A stretch of 49,385 nucleotides of DNA from Planctomycetota bacterium (lineage in GTDB: Bacteria > Planctomycetota > Planctomycetia > Pirellulales > Lacipirellulaceae), in the NCBI GenBank assembly GCA_024278955.1, contig JAJRSE010000019.1:1-49385 (forward strand). The letters are read 5' to 3'. The notes under the pieces were generated by a model. The model did no database searches and was not told the origin of the DNA. It saw only the letters and a list, made by a program, of their open reading frames with translations. The position numbers and the translations under genes were made by a program. Below are positions 18,309 through 26,505 of the stretch, piece by piece (the stretch's first letter is position 1; every line of letters begins with the position of its first letter).

Positions 18309-18650
18309 ATGATGTCTCGATTTTTCATGTTAGCCCAAGAAGCAGCAATCGTCCCCGGTTCGGCGGCTGTCGAGGCTTTTTTCGGTTTGGGAGCCGACGA
18401 GCGATTTGTGGTCTTGCTCGTGGCGATTGGTTGCGGCACCGGCGTGATCATCGTTCTCTCTTACTTTGCCGGAGAGGTGATCGGCACGGTGCATCGCCGC
18501 AACGCCGAATATGAACTCAAGCGAGACATGCTCGACCGCGGCATGACGGCCGAGGAGATTGCCCAAGTCATCGAAACGGCTGCGCCACCCGAAGACGGAG
18601 TGGAACGCTGGATTACGTCTTGGGGGCGGTGCAAGAAGAAGTCAGGCTGA
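18309..18650 (+). CDS. Small membrane protein, unknown function
   Basis: 113 residues. GGGAAGG at 18297-18303 is well placed for the ATG at 18309 or the one directly after it at 18312. One clear transmembrane helix (FVVLLVAIGCGTGVIIVLSYFAGEVI, about residues 33-58) is followed by a charged cytoplasmic tail with a predicted helix (NAEYELKRDMLDRGMTAEEI) and a basic C-terminus (GRCKKKSG). The layout of one helix plus a tail with 'RGMTAEEI' resembles small phage-shock-type membrane proteins, but I cannot assign it. It is convergent with the FMN reductase gene, 8 bp apart. Confidence 0.75.
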   Translation: MMSRFFMLAQEAAIVPGSAAVEAFFGLGADERFVVLLVAIGCGTGVIIVLSYFAGEVIGTVHRRNAEYELKRDMLDRGMTAEEIAQVIETAAPPEDGVERWITSWGRCKKKSG

Positions 18651-18658
18651 CGGTTTTC

Positions 18659-19243
18659 TCAGACTGCCAACTTTCGAGTTACTGCGGCTAATTCCGCCCC
18701 TAGTTTTTCTACTTGTTCTTGTTGGTGCTCGTCTTTGAGGTTGCCAGAATCGTCAAATGCTTCGTGGGCGTTGGGGATGGCGGTTTGCTCGGGTAAGACC
18801 AGCACGCCGATGCTGCTGAGGATCGCTCGGACGTGGACCAGGCCGCGTAGTCCGCCGAGGGCGCCGAGCGAGGCGCTCATGAGGGTTGCGGTTTTGTTTT
18901 GGTAAGCGGCAAGACGCGATTCGCCTTCGGCGGGACGCGAGACCCAGTCGATTACGTTTTTCAGGAGCGGGCTGATCGAGCTGTTGTACTCGGGCGAAGC
19001 GATCAGCAGGCCGTCGTGCTCGAAAAACAGTTGTTTGAGTTTCGTAGCGTTCTCGGGCGGCCCGTCTTCTCGCTCTAAGTCTTCGTTGAATAGTGGGAGC
19101 GGGTAATCTCGCAAGTCGACGACCGTGACCGTAGCGCCAGCCGCTTCGGCACCGCGAGCGGCGATCCGCACGAGCAATTGGTTGTAAGAGTTGCTTCTTG
19201 CACTTCCTGAAAAAGCTAAAATCCGAGGGGGCGTATTGTTCAT
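18659..19243 (-). CDS. NAD(P)H-dependent FMN reductase / quinone reductase
   Basis: Flavodoxin-fold oxidoreductase of 194 residues. The FMN phosphate loop is FSGSARSNSYN (about 11-20); SPEYNSSISPLLKNVIDWVS is the family's flavin-binding signature, and GALGGLRGLVHVRAIL matches the chromate/quinone reductase group. It would reduce FMN, quinones or similar electrophiles with NADPH in the cytoplasm. The start overlaps the doxX stop by 4 nt (19240-19243), so it is co-translated with doxX. The MarR gene upstream suggests induction by electrophile or oxidative stress; that is inference. Confidence 0.88.
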   Translation of the reverse strand: MNNTPPRILAFSGSARSNSYNQLLVRIAARGAEAAGATVTVVDLRDYPLPLFNEDLEREDGPPENATKLKQLFFEHDGLLIASPEYNSSISPLLKNVIDWVSRPAEGESRLAAYQNKTATLMSASLGALGGLRGLVHVRAILSSIGVLVLPEQTAIPNAHEAFDDSGNLKDEHQQEQVEKLGAELAAVTRKLAV

Positions 19244-19674
19244 TGCTGTTCTCCTGTGCTTGCGGCACCACGATTATCTAAACTCAGCGGGCCAGATCCG
19301 GTGGCCATGATCATGAGCATCGCCCCCATTAGAGCCATGTTTTTCATGAAATCAATCATCTGCTGCTGGCGAGCCCCTGGATCTTCCAAGGTCCAAAAGT
19401 CGTGGAAAAAGTAGGTTGCCAGCACGAGAAAGATTAGCAGCAAGGTTGCTCCAACGCGAGCTCGGTAGCCGAAGATTACCGACAAGCTCCCTGTCAACAA
19501 AAACGCGATCGCTCCCGCCAGCATTACTTTTGCAGCTGGTACGCCTTCTGCGGACATGTACCCGGCCACATGGTTGAATGACGGAATTTTGTTTCCGACG
19601 GCGCTCATGAAAAATATTGTGCAGAGTAGGATTCGACCAATCACGGTCAGTAGTGCTTGTAGGAATGGGTTCAT
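19240..19674 (-). CDS. DoxX-family membrane protein
   Basis: 144 residues with four hydrophobic helices: LLTVIGRILLCTIFFMSAVG, VMLAGAIAFLLTGSLSVIFG, GATLLLIFLVLATYFF and MKNMALMGAMLMIM. The pattern IGRILLCTIFFMSAVGNKI plus the central FHDFWTLEDP is the DoxX/YphA type. Members are often encoded with quinone or thiol-stress enzymes and repressed by MarR-type proteins (for example CatD in Bacillus). Here it lies between marR and an FMN reductase, with a 215-bp gap after marR. The exact biochemical role is unknown. Confidence 0.85.
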   Translation of the reverse strand: MNPFLQALLTVIGRILLCTIFFMSAVGNKIPSFNHVAGYMSAEGVPAAKVMLAGAIAFLLTGSLSVIFGYRARVGATLLLIFLVLATYFFHDFWTLEDPGARQQQMIDFMKNMALMGAMLMIMATGSGPLSLDNRGAASTGEQQ

Positions 19675-19889
19675 CGTTTGGTTGCCTTTTTGTTGAAATG
19701 GGAAGAATTGGTTCCTCGTTCGAATTCGCTTCCTTGTCTTGACGGACCTTCCAGCGATTATTTTCTTAGCAATTGCTTTACTCGCCCTGCTATTTCATCC
19801 GATTTGGCAAAACCTTTTGCTACGAGAGGATCTTTCTCTATTCAGTGTCTCCTCTATTGTTGAGCACTCATCTAATTGCAGAAATAAAA

Positions 19890-20372
19890 TCATTTTTTCA
19901 CGGGCGCATCACCACGAGCTTTGGACAGGAGTCGGATCAGGTCGGCTAGCTCCTTTTTGGTCAAGTGATTCAGGCTTGCTTTCTCGGCTTCAGCCAAAGG
20001 TTTCGCGAGTTTTGTGAGAATCTTTTTGCCAGCGGCAGTAATTTCTACAAGAACTACGCGTCGATCTTGCAGTGAGCGCTCTCGACGAACGGACTTCGCT
20101 TTTTCTAAACGGTCGAGCAATCGAGTGATATCCGGAACAGAAGTGATCATCTGAGAGGCGATTTCCAGACAGGGAAGCCCCGTCTCTTGATGACCTCGTA
20201 AAATCCGTAGAATGTTGTACTGAGGGCTCGAAATACCGTGCTCTCGAAACAGACGATCAAAAGGGGCTGAGAGCAAGCTGTGGGTTCGTAGGATACTGAG
20301 ATAAGCCTCCTGCTCGGCGCTCTCAAAGGGCTGCTTTTTCTTCACTTCGCGTTGTAGCTGGGATTTTGCCAT
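19890..20372 (-). CDS. MarR-family transcriptional regulator
   Basis: 160 residues with a winged helix: ISSPQYNILRILRGHQETGL (helix 2-3), LEIASQMITSVPDITRLLDR (recognition helix) and the wing RRERSLQDRRVVLVEITAAG with the family DRR motif. The C-terminal helix dimerises and the tail is basic. AGAGGA lies 8 nt before the ATG at 20372. It is preceded by a clear sigma-70 promoter carrying a palindrome over the -35 box, so it probably represses itself and the downstream doxX and FMN reductase genes. No cysteine that could act as a redox switch is conserved near the N-terminus, so a ligand-type signal is as likely as oxidation. Confidence 0.9.
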   Translation of the reverse strand: MAKSQLQREVKKKQPFESAEQEAYLSILRTHSLLSAPFDRLFREHGISSPQYNILRILRGHQETGLPCLEIASQMITSVPDITRLLDRLEKAKSVRRERSLQDRRVVLVEITAAGKKILTKLAKPLAEAEKASLNHLTKKELADLIRLLSKARGDAPVKK

Positions 20373-20410
20373 CTAGGATTCCTCTGAAGCTCTTAATCGA
20401 CTGAGGGCTC

Positions 20411-20439
20411 ATTGTACGTTAGGACAATAGTTGAGTCAA
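20411..20439 (-). promoter_or_regulatory. Sigma-70 promoter of the marR cluster
   Basis: On the minus strand: -35 TTGACT (20434-20439), 17-nt spacer, -10 TACAAT (20411-20416). Both boxes are one base from consensus and the spacing is ideal. It lies about 40 bp upstream of the marR start. Confidence 0.8.
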
Positions 20440-20440
20440 C
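20430..20440. promoter_or_regulatory. Putative MarR operator GTTGAGTCAAC
   Basis: A perfect inverted repeat GTTGA-G-TCAAC that covers the -35 box of the marR promoter. A repressor bound there would block RNA polymerase, giving autoregulation. A related half-site (TTGTTGAGCAC, near 19858) lies upstream of doxX. The protein-site pairing is inferred. Confidence 0.55.
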
Positions 20441-20635
20441 ATGTAAATAACGGAAATCGGAACTTGTCGACAAAGTTTGTTCTCTGAGCGAAGGAGGTCG
20501 GTTGCTAGCGGTAACTGACCGACACAAAGTTTCCTGAGCGAAAGAGAAATTGCAGTGGATTTCCCAATGTTTTCTCGCCTAAGCTCGCTTGTCCTTTCGC
20601 CCAGGCAGTGTTCACTCGGCACGGCAAGAAGCGGG
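20441..20635. other. Intergenic region without visible features
   Basis: About 195 bp between the marR promoter and the end of the PEP-CTERM repeat gene. No gene, strong hairpin or promoter was seen. Confidence 0.4.
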
Positions 20636-22321
20636 TTAGCCGACAGATTGGCGTCTTTTGCCGACTAGCATCCATGCGGCAGCGAATGCTCCCAAGAGCA
20701 GCGTGCTTGGCTCGGGGATCGCGACGAGGTTGGAAACGAAGACTCCACTGGTGCCATCGGTGAAAGTGGCGAGAAACGCGAGTTGTCCTGAATTGTTGAA
20801 ACCGCTCGGCCGGCCATCTTCGTTGCCGGTTTCGCCGGCAAAAGAGAGGCCGCTGATCGTGCGGAAATCTGTGCCCGGTCCGTCATCGACATCAAGCATG
20901 TCGCCTGTACGGGCGATGAGCTTCAAGATACCCGACGGGTCCTCTGCCCAGATGCCACGGTCATTGTCGCTGTCCACCTCCGTGCCGGTGAGACGCCCAA
21001 AAAACGCCACCTGGCCTTCGCCATTTAGAACTGGGGTGCTGTTACTGAAATCTCCAAAGTTGGCACCGCCCGTTTCGGGGGCCACATTTCCCTCAAGAGC
21101 GACTAGGCCCAATCCAGTACCTCCTGCCTCCGACCAGATACCAGAGTTGTTGTTAAGGTCCACTCCTGTGCCGATGAGGCGCCCAATGAACGCCGTCTGG
21201 CCCGCGCCATTGAGGACTAAGGCGGTGTTTCTCGTAAAATCTGCAAAGAAGGCACCATTAGATTCGGGGGCCACAAATCCCCTACGGGTGACTAAGGTCA
21301 ACCCTGCACCTCCTCCTTCCGACCAGACGCCAGAGCCGTTCCTGCTGTTCCCCCCCGTGCCGGTGAAGAACCCAGTGAACGCCGTCTGGCCCGCGTCATT
21401 GAGGACTAGGGCATCGAAACTGAAACCGCCGAAAGAAAAATTGGCACCACCGGTTCCGGGCGCTACACCTCCCTTGCGGGCGACCAGAGTCAATCCAGCA
21501 TCGCCCCCTTCCGACCAGATACCAACGTCGTTGCCGCTGCTTACCCCAGTGCCGGTGAGGCGCGCAAAGAATGCAGTCTGCCCCGCGTCATTGAAGGCTG
21601 GAGTGCTGAAGTTCTGGTTGGAAGCAAAATTGGCACCGCCAGTGTTGGGAGCTATATTTCCCGCACGAGCGACCAGAGTCAATCCGGTGCTGCCTCCCGA
21701 CCAGATGCCACGGTCATTAAAAAAGTCCACTCCCGTGCCGGTGAGGGACCCAATGAACGCCAATTGCCCTGCGTTGTTGAGGGGTGGAATTATACCGAAA
21801 CCGAAATATGAAAAGTTAGCACCGCCAGTTTCAGGGGCCACGTTTCCTGCACGTGCGGCTAGAGCTAATCCTAAGCCTCCTCCTTCTGACCAGATGCCGG
21901 CACGGTTATGATTGCTTGCCTCCGTATTTTGCTGGACAATCCCAAAGAATGCCGTCTGCCCTGCGTTATTGAGGACGGGGGTTCCGAATTCGGAACTTGA
22001 AAATCGGGCACCGTCCGTTTCGGGGGCCACATTTTCCGCACGAGCGACCAGGGCTAAGCCATCGCCTCCCCCCTCAGACCAGATTCCAGAGTTGTTGCTA
22101 GCGCTCACTTCGTCGCCGGTGAGGAATCCACGGAATGCCGTCTGGCCAGCATCATTGAGGACAGGAGCACCGAAACCAAAGCCAAAACCTGAAAAGTTGA
22201 CATTGCCGTTGGTGCCAGGGGCTGCATTTCCGGAGAGCGCCACGGTACGCAGGCTTTGTGCCCCAGCAACAGAAACCAAACAACCAAACAGCAAGCAGGC
22301 GGCATAGAGGGAGATTCTCAA
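20636..22321 (-). CDS. Secreted NxxGxxAF-repeat protein with PEP-CTERM tail
   Basis: 561 residues, exported. The signal peptide is MRISLYAACLLFGCLVSVAG. Eight tandem units of about 55-65 residues follow, each with a core such as LNDAGQTAFRGFLTG, NNAGQLAFIGSLTG or NGEGQVAFFGRLTG, then GIWSEGG and LVARAGNVAPETGGANF. This is the 'choice-of-anchor' tandem repeat pattern, probably a beta-propeller-like surface protein. The C-terminus has the sorting signal IPEPSTLLLGAFAAAWMLVG followed by basic KRR, for exosortase processing. No exosortase gene lies in the window. Units differ mainly in loops, as expected from duplication. Ligand unknown. Confidence 0.85.
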   Translation of the reverse strand: MRISLYAACLLFGCLVSVAGAQSLRTVALSGNAAPGTNGNVNFSGFGFGFGAPVLNDAGQTAFRGFLTGDEVSASNNSGIWSEGGGDGLALVARAENVAPETDGARFSSSEFGTPVLNNAGQTAFFGIVQQNTEASNHNRAGIWSEGGGLGLALAARAGNVAPETGGANFSYFGFGIIPPLNNAGQLAFIGSLTGTGVDFFNDRGIWSGGSTGLTLVARAGNIAPNTGGANFASNQNFSTPAFNDAGQTAFFARLTGTGVSSGNDVGIWSEGGDAGLTLVARKGGVAPGTGGANFSFGGFSFDALVLNDAGQTAFTGFFTGTGGNSRNGSGVWSEGGGAGLTLVTRRGFVAPESNGAFFADFTRNTALVLNGAGQTAFIGRLIGTGVDLNNNSGIWSEAGGTGLGLVALEGNVAPETGGANFGDFSNSTPVLNGEGQVAFFGRLTGTEVDSDNDRGIWAEDPSGILKLIARTGDMLDVDDGPGTDFRTISGLSFAGETGNEDGRPSGFNNSGQLAFLATFTDGTSGVFVSNLVAIPEPSTLLLGAFAAAWMLVGKRRQSVG

Positions 22322-22359
22322 AGGTCGACCTTTCCGGATAAATTGGCAAATCTACGAAA

Positions 22360-22428
22360 AAAGGCGTCACGACAATCGCACCGAAACTTGCCTTGCGGCA
22401 GGGGGGTGCGAGCTGTCGTGACGCCTTT
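22360..22428. terminator. Strong bidirectional terminator hairpin
   Basis: AAAGGCGTCACGACA (22360-22374) pairs perfectly with TGTCGTGACGCCTTT (22414-22428); an inner stem TCGCACC/GGTGCGA (22376-22382, 22405-22411) extends it. It is A-rich before and T-ended after the stem on both strands. It lies downstream of the DUF4432 gene and upstream of the PEP-CTERM repeat gene, both on the minus strand, so it probably separates their transcripts. Confidence 0.75.
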
Positions 22429-22547
22429 GATTAGTTCTGACTCGTGTGGTGTTTAACGACTTCTGGTGAAAACTCAGTACAGGCGAGTTTAACCACCTAC
22501 TGCCGATAGTGCAATCTATTTGCCAGGATATCCAGCCTCCTAGACTT

Positions 22548-23720
22548 TCACCCCGCAGGCGACCACCCTAGCTTGGGCTGCGAATCTACCTGAACCGCCA
22601 CCTCGCCTTGCAGCTTGCGTACCGCCTGCTCGCTGGTGGCCACTTCCTCAGCCGAGGTGAGCCAATCGACCGTTACCTGCGTCGACCAAGTTTCGCCTGC
22701 CGCGAGTTTCACCACGCGGCCTTGTTCTTGTTCAAACGGTCGCGGATTCGGAAAATTGGTTGCCGGCTCGAGGCCCGTGACATACCCGTCGGCCGAGGCG
22801 ACCATGTTTTTCCAAAGCGTGAAATGCGGAAGCTGTTTGGTATTGAATCGTACTGCCGCACCGGCGTTATTTTCCGCGTTTTTTAACAGCACTTGTGTCA
22901 GGTTGTTTTTGTCGGAGAGCAGATCGAAGAAAAAACATTGCTCCGGCGAGCCGGTGGTTGGCGGGCCGTAGTTGTTCCAGGTGTCGATGTGAGCGGTTGC
23001 TTCGGGGTCGTGCGGCGCGACTTCGCGTACAGGCGCGACGAGTTGGGCACCGTCGCCAAGCATCGGCTCGCCAAAATTGATGTGGTAGAGCATTTGCATT
23101 TCGGCCGGTGTGCCGCCGACATTTTTGACTTCGTCGTCGAAGGTGAACGAAGTCGACCCGACCGCCATGGTGACCGAGGCGACGAGTTGGATTTTTTGGA
23201 AATGGAAACGGGTTTCGTCGACCACTCCGCGCACGGTGATCGTGCCGGCCGAGTCGTCGAGAATGATAGAGACTTGCTGAGCTGGGCGATTTGCAATTCG
23301 GCCATGCAACGGGTAGGCGAGCCGCCCGTTTTTATCAAAAGCGGGTCCGCCGTTGCTTTCCAGTCCACAACGGACGACTAGCTCGTCAAATCCTTCGAGC
23401 CAGCCGAATCCGCTGGACTCGGTGAGCGGGACAAACTTGGGGTGGACCGGCCCGCGGACGGGCGACTGCCAGCCGAGAAGGCTGCCATCGGGCAGCTCAG
23501 CCCGCCAGATGCCCATGCCTCGGGTGGGAAGAATCGAGAGCCGCATTTGGCCCGTATCAACTTCGATCAGCTCGACGCCGTCCTGCAATCCGCCGCGTAG
23601 CGTGCGCTTTGCAACGCTCCAGCCTTCGCCGAGGCCCGGCATATCGGCCGAAGTGAGTCGAAATTCATCTTCGTGCTTTTGGCAGGTCGCATTGGTCAGC
23701 GTCCAAGTTTTTTCCGGCAT
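22548..23720 (-). CDS. DUF4432 / aldose-epimerase-like protein
   Basis: 390 residues of the galactose-mutarotase-like fold. Visible features are LSILPTRGMGIWRAELPDGS, WLEGFDELVVRCGLESNGGP, AYPLHGRIANRPAQQVSI, MLYHINFGEPMLGDGAQLVA and YVTGLEPATNFPNPRPFE. These match DUF4432 proteins, thought to act on sugars or sugar acids by epimerisation or isomerisation; the histidines in PLHGRIANRP and YHINFG could be the acid-base pair. No signal peptide, so cytoplasmic. It stands alone, bounded by a strong terminator downstream. Its substrate is unknown. Confidence 0.85.
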   Translation of the reverse strand: MPEKTWTLTNATCQKHEDEFRLTSADMPGLGEGWSVAKRTLRGGLQDGVELIEVDTGQMRLSILPTRGMGIWRAELPDGSLLGWQSPVRGPVHPKFVPLTESSGFGWLEGFDELVVRCGLESNGGPAFDKNGRLAYPLHGRIANRPAQQVSIILDDSAGTITVRGVVDETRFHFQKIQLVASVTMAVGSTSFTFDDEVKNVGGTPAEMQMLYHINFGEPMLGDGAQLVAPVREVAPHDPEATAHIDTWNNYGPPTTGSPEQCFFFDLLSDKNNLTQVLLKNAENNAGAAVRFNTKQLPHFTLWKNMVASADGYVTGLEPATNFPNPRPFEQEQGRVVKLAAGETWSTQVTVDWLTSAEEVATSEQAVRKLQGEVAVQVDSQPKLGWSPAG

Positions 23721-24025
23721 ATTTTCCAGCTCCTTAAAGGGGAGGGCTGACGGGAGTCAGGCTTGCCCCTCGGTGCGAGGCTTGCACTTTTGATAGTGCA
23801 GATTAGCGGAGTCTGCGAGTTTGTGCTAGCACTGCGGTCGCGAGTTCAGGACGATTCCAAGTCGATATTTTGAACCGCCAAGAGCGCCAAAAAAAGAAGC
23901 TGGCGATCGCCTTAGAAGACTCTCGCGGGTGTTCTGCTTTCAGCACGGTTTACCCCTTACACATGCCAGGATGGTGACCGGAACACATCCGCGCAACACG
24001 CTCTAAACGCCGATTTTTCTTGGCT
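23721..24025. other. Intergenic region with two interspersed repeats
   Basis: No gene. It contains the GCCAA-type repeat copy 2 (23857-23911) and the motif TGGTGACCGGAACACATCCG (from 23972), which recurs at 25884 and more loosely at 29040. Confidence 0.55.
23857..23911 (+). repeat. Interspersed repeat 'AACCGCCAA...GCCAA', copy 2
   Basis: CCAAGTCGATATTTTGAACC followed by GCCAAGAGCGCCAAAAAAAG and AAGCTGGCGATCGCCT. It matches 8341-8400 in reverse complement over its whole length apart from a few changes and short gaps. Confidence 0.65.
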
Positions 24026-25783
24026 TTACAATCGTCCTGGTCGCGCGTTGCCGCGGGCAAAGCGACGAGGGGCCGACATCGCAATAAGGCTGCCGAGGCT
24101 TAGAAATACCCAACTGGCCGGTTCTGGGACCGCCATGAAAAAACTCGTAGGCATGCTGGTGAAACTAGTATTCCAATTCACGATGTCCATCATGGTGAGT
24201 TGGTCGAAAGGAACCATCTTTTCGGTACCCAGCAGGGCTAAGATTTCTGGCGATTGCAAGTCGGCATCTCCGATGAAGAAAAAGGAATCGCCATCTCGAA
24301 CTCGCGTGAATTGGTCGGTGAGCGCCGCTCCGATAAGCTCCCCAACGCTTGCCCCTGCAAAATGTTCTTCGGCCAACGCGCCAACCCATGCGTCGATTTC
24401 ATCCACGCTACCGTAGAGCGATTCCAGCTTTATTTGGAGAACGACATCGCTGGTGATTTCCGAAAAACTGGTCTTCGCCGAAAGGCCGTAGGCGGTGCGA
24501 AGCGTGTTGTAGTCGGGCAGGCCCTGTTCGCGGCCCCGTTGGATATTGAGCGAGGCCAAGTCGATACCGACGCCGCCTGAGGGAGCGAAGAGGAAATCTC
24601 GCAAGTCGTCGCTGATTTTCAAATCGATTTTCTGCGCCGGTTGCATCGCCATCCCCATCATCGTCTGCTCCACCAAACTAGGGTCGGACATCATTCGATC
24701 GGGGCGAAAGAAGGCATCGCGCAACTCAAGTTGCCCCAGCGAGGTGCCCCCTTCTCCCGCTAACAGGAGATTGCTCTCGATCATACTATGGCCCAGGCGA
24801 AACATTCCCGCGGCAAACTCGTTGGCGACCCCAGCGTTGACATTGGCATCGTAAGTGTAGTCAGCAGCGCTCGGGGCGGCCGATCCCATGAGGGCAGGCA
24901 AAAATTCGTTGTACGTGATGGCCTGAATTTGTGCGCCAACAATCTTTCGAGCCGTTTGGTAGATCCGCTCGTCGTCCCAGGAAGGATTTCCCGTAGAGAG
25001 CGCGCCTGCAAGTCGATTGTGCTCGCGCATAAAAAGCGTTTGAATTGCGGTGAGGCCCGTCTGCTCGTTGGCGCGGACATCTCCGGCAAGAAACATCGTC
25101 GCGCCGGTGCCTCCATCGTCATTGTCGAGTGCCCCGAGCGCCGCGTCATCCGTATTCCTTGGCAGCAAATTGCCTGCGCTGCTTTTCAGCAGCCCTCCCG
25201 ACATGGTTCGCAAGGCATTGGCACGGGCTAGGCTCGAACCGTAAACGTTCGAGGCATCCAGATAGCTGCTGATCGAGTTGACCTGCTGGCGCGGATTGCC
25301 TGGAAGGCCTGTCGAGGGGTCGTACTCCGAGCGATTCATGGGTATCACGGCCATTCCCGAGGGGTCGGGCTGTGGGGTGAAAATATCTGAGGTGCCGAAT
25401 TCGGAACCGTTCTGCGTGAGGACGAGATCGTGGTCGATGAACTGCCCCCACTGCCATGTCCCGCTAAGCAATCCTCTCGGGTCCCTGATACTGCTCGACT
25501 GGGCAGAAATCGAGTTGCTGACTGTGCGAGCGTTTGGCAACGTAGGCGAGCTAAGAAAAGTGGAGCCAGAACCATCTCCGGGATACTCAGCAGGAGCGAG
25601 ACGCAGAAGTTGCGTTCCTGCCGCTCCCCATGAGATGTTGGCGCTGTTGTTGCCTACGCCGTTGTACGTTCGGAATTGGGCCAGCACCAGCTGACCGTCA
25701 AGCAAAAGCAAAGTTCCCATCGCGATCGTGAAAGCGATCAAGGCGAGAAGTGAGAGGCCCATCGGTTGTTTATTTGTCTTCAT
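24026..25783 (-). CDS. Secreted haem peroxidase (animal-type) with PEP-CTERM tail
   Basis: 585 residues from the ATG at 25783; a TTG at 25798 is less likely. After a signal peptide (LSLLALIAFTIAMGTLLLL) comes an animal-haem-peroxidase domain: WGQFIDHDLVLT carries the distal histidine, YLDASNVYGSSLARANALRT and FMREHNRLAGALS are family hallmarks, FRLGHSMIESNLLL has the proximal histidine, and LNIQRGREQGLPDYNTLR follows. The C-terminal sorting signal is VPEPASWVFLSLGSLIAMSA plus RRFARG. It would oxidise halides or organic substrates with H2O2 outside the inner membrane. It is flanked by imperfect direct repeats (23948-24000, 25862-25912) and may be a movable unit. Confidence 0.9.
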   Translation of the reverse strand: MKTNKQPMGLSLLALIAFTIAMGTLLLLDGQLVLAQFRTYNGVGNNSANISWGAAGTQLLRLAPAEYPGDGSGSTFLSSPTLPNARTVSNSISAQSSSIRDPRGLLSGTWQWGQFIDHDLVLTQNGSEFGTSDIFTPQPDPSGMAVIPMNRSEYDPSTGLPGNPRQQVNSISSYLDASNVYGSSLARANALRTMSGGLLKSSAGNLLPRNTDDAALGALDNDDGGTGATMFLAGDVRANEQTGLTAIQTLFMREHNRLAGALSTGNPSWDDERIYQTARKIVGAQIQAITYNEFLPALMGSAAPSAADYTYDANVNAGVANEFAAGMFRLGHSMIESNLLLAGEGGTSLGQLELRDAFFRPDRMMSDPSLVEQTMMGMAMQPAQKIDLKISDDLRDFLFAPSGGVGIDLASLNIQRGREQGLPDYNTLRTAYGLSAKTSFSEITSDVVLQIKLESLYGSVDEIDAWVGALAEEHFAGASVGELIGAALTDQFTRVRDGDSFFFIGDADLQSPEILALLGTEKMVPFDQLTMMDIVNWNTSFTSMPTSFFMAVPEPASWVFLSLGSLIAMSAPRRFARGNARPGRL

Positions 25784-26505
25784 CGTTCCAACTTTCAAAG
25801 GTTGTTTTCTCAGGTTTCAAATTGCTTGAGCAAGTCTCAGGCAGGTGTTTCGCTCATAGTAAGGTTTACGCTGAAATGTCAGTGTGGTGACCGGAACATG
25901 TCCGCACGACGTGTCGTACGGTCCATGGAATCTTCTCGCCAAGCTTGCTTTGTTTCTAAAGCTCCAATAGCTGAGGCACAAAGGAGTTTGCCTAGCAAGC
26001 ACGAAGAGACCACAACAACAGGTTGGCCGAACGCACACAAAGTGGGCGGGAAAGAAACGCTTGCTTAGGCAAGCATCGTTGGCATTTGAGGCGGACGAGA
26101 CGGCAACGAAAATCCTTTCCCTCAGGGGGCAGGTTTCTCGTCAGTTGTCCAGTTGCACATTAGCCGCCATCAAAAACGTGGCACAAGACTCACAGGCCAC
26201 GCTATCCAAAGAACTCGAGATTTGCTTGTTCCAATACCACCTCTGCCGAAGCCCGCGGGGCACGCCCCCAAGCGGTAAACAAAGGTAGATACTTCCATAG
26301 CGATAGGAAGCTCCCTCTATTCTAGCCGCCTGAAAGCCAGCTCGTCAAGAAAAAATGCACGGGCGGCCGATTTGCGCCAATTTGCACGCCGATCTGGCTG
26401 ATTTAGCGGGGTCGGCAACGACCAAGCGGCGGGGCGCTCGTCGTTGCCGACCACGCTAACTTTCGATAACCTTACGTTTTCCCTTTTTTCCTCTGTAGAG
26501 CACCC
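25784..26505. other. Long intergenic region upstream of dapL
   Basis: About 720 bp with no supported gene. It holds the motif GTGGTGACCGGAACATGTCC (from 25884), a small hairpin GCTTGC-TTAG-GCAAGC (26055-26070 region), and a 13-bp perfect hairpin (26410-26452) close to dapL. A minus-strand frame of 173 codons at its end is the shadow of dapL. Confidence 0.5.
26410..26452. promoter_or_regulatory. 13-bp hairpin in the dapL leader
   Basis: GGTCGGCAACGAC and GTCGTTGCCGACC pair perfectly around a 17-nt GC-rich loop, ending about 54 bp before the dapL ATG. It could be a terminator of upstream transcription, a leader regulatory hairpin, or a repeat. No poly-T follows directly. Confidence 0.45.

Noticed and set aside
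18053..18514. A 153-codon plus-strand open frame
   Set aside because: It overlaps the small membrane protein gene in another frame, crosses a repeat, and has no ribosome site.
20658..21911. A 417-codon open frame on the plus strand
   Set aside because: It is the antisense shadow of the NxxGxxAF-repeat gene; it has proline/alanine/lysine repeats produced by the repeat structure and no family features or ribosome site.
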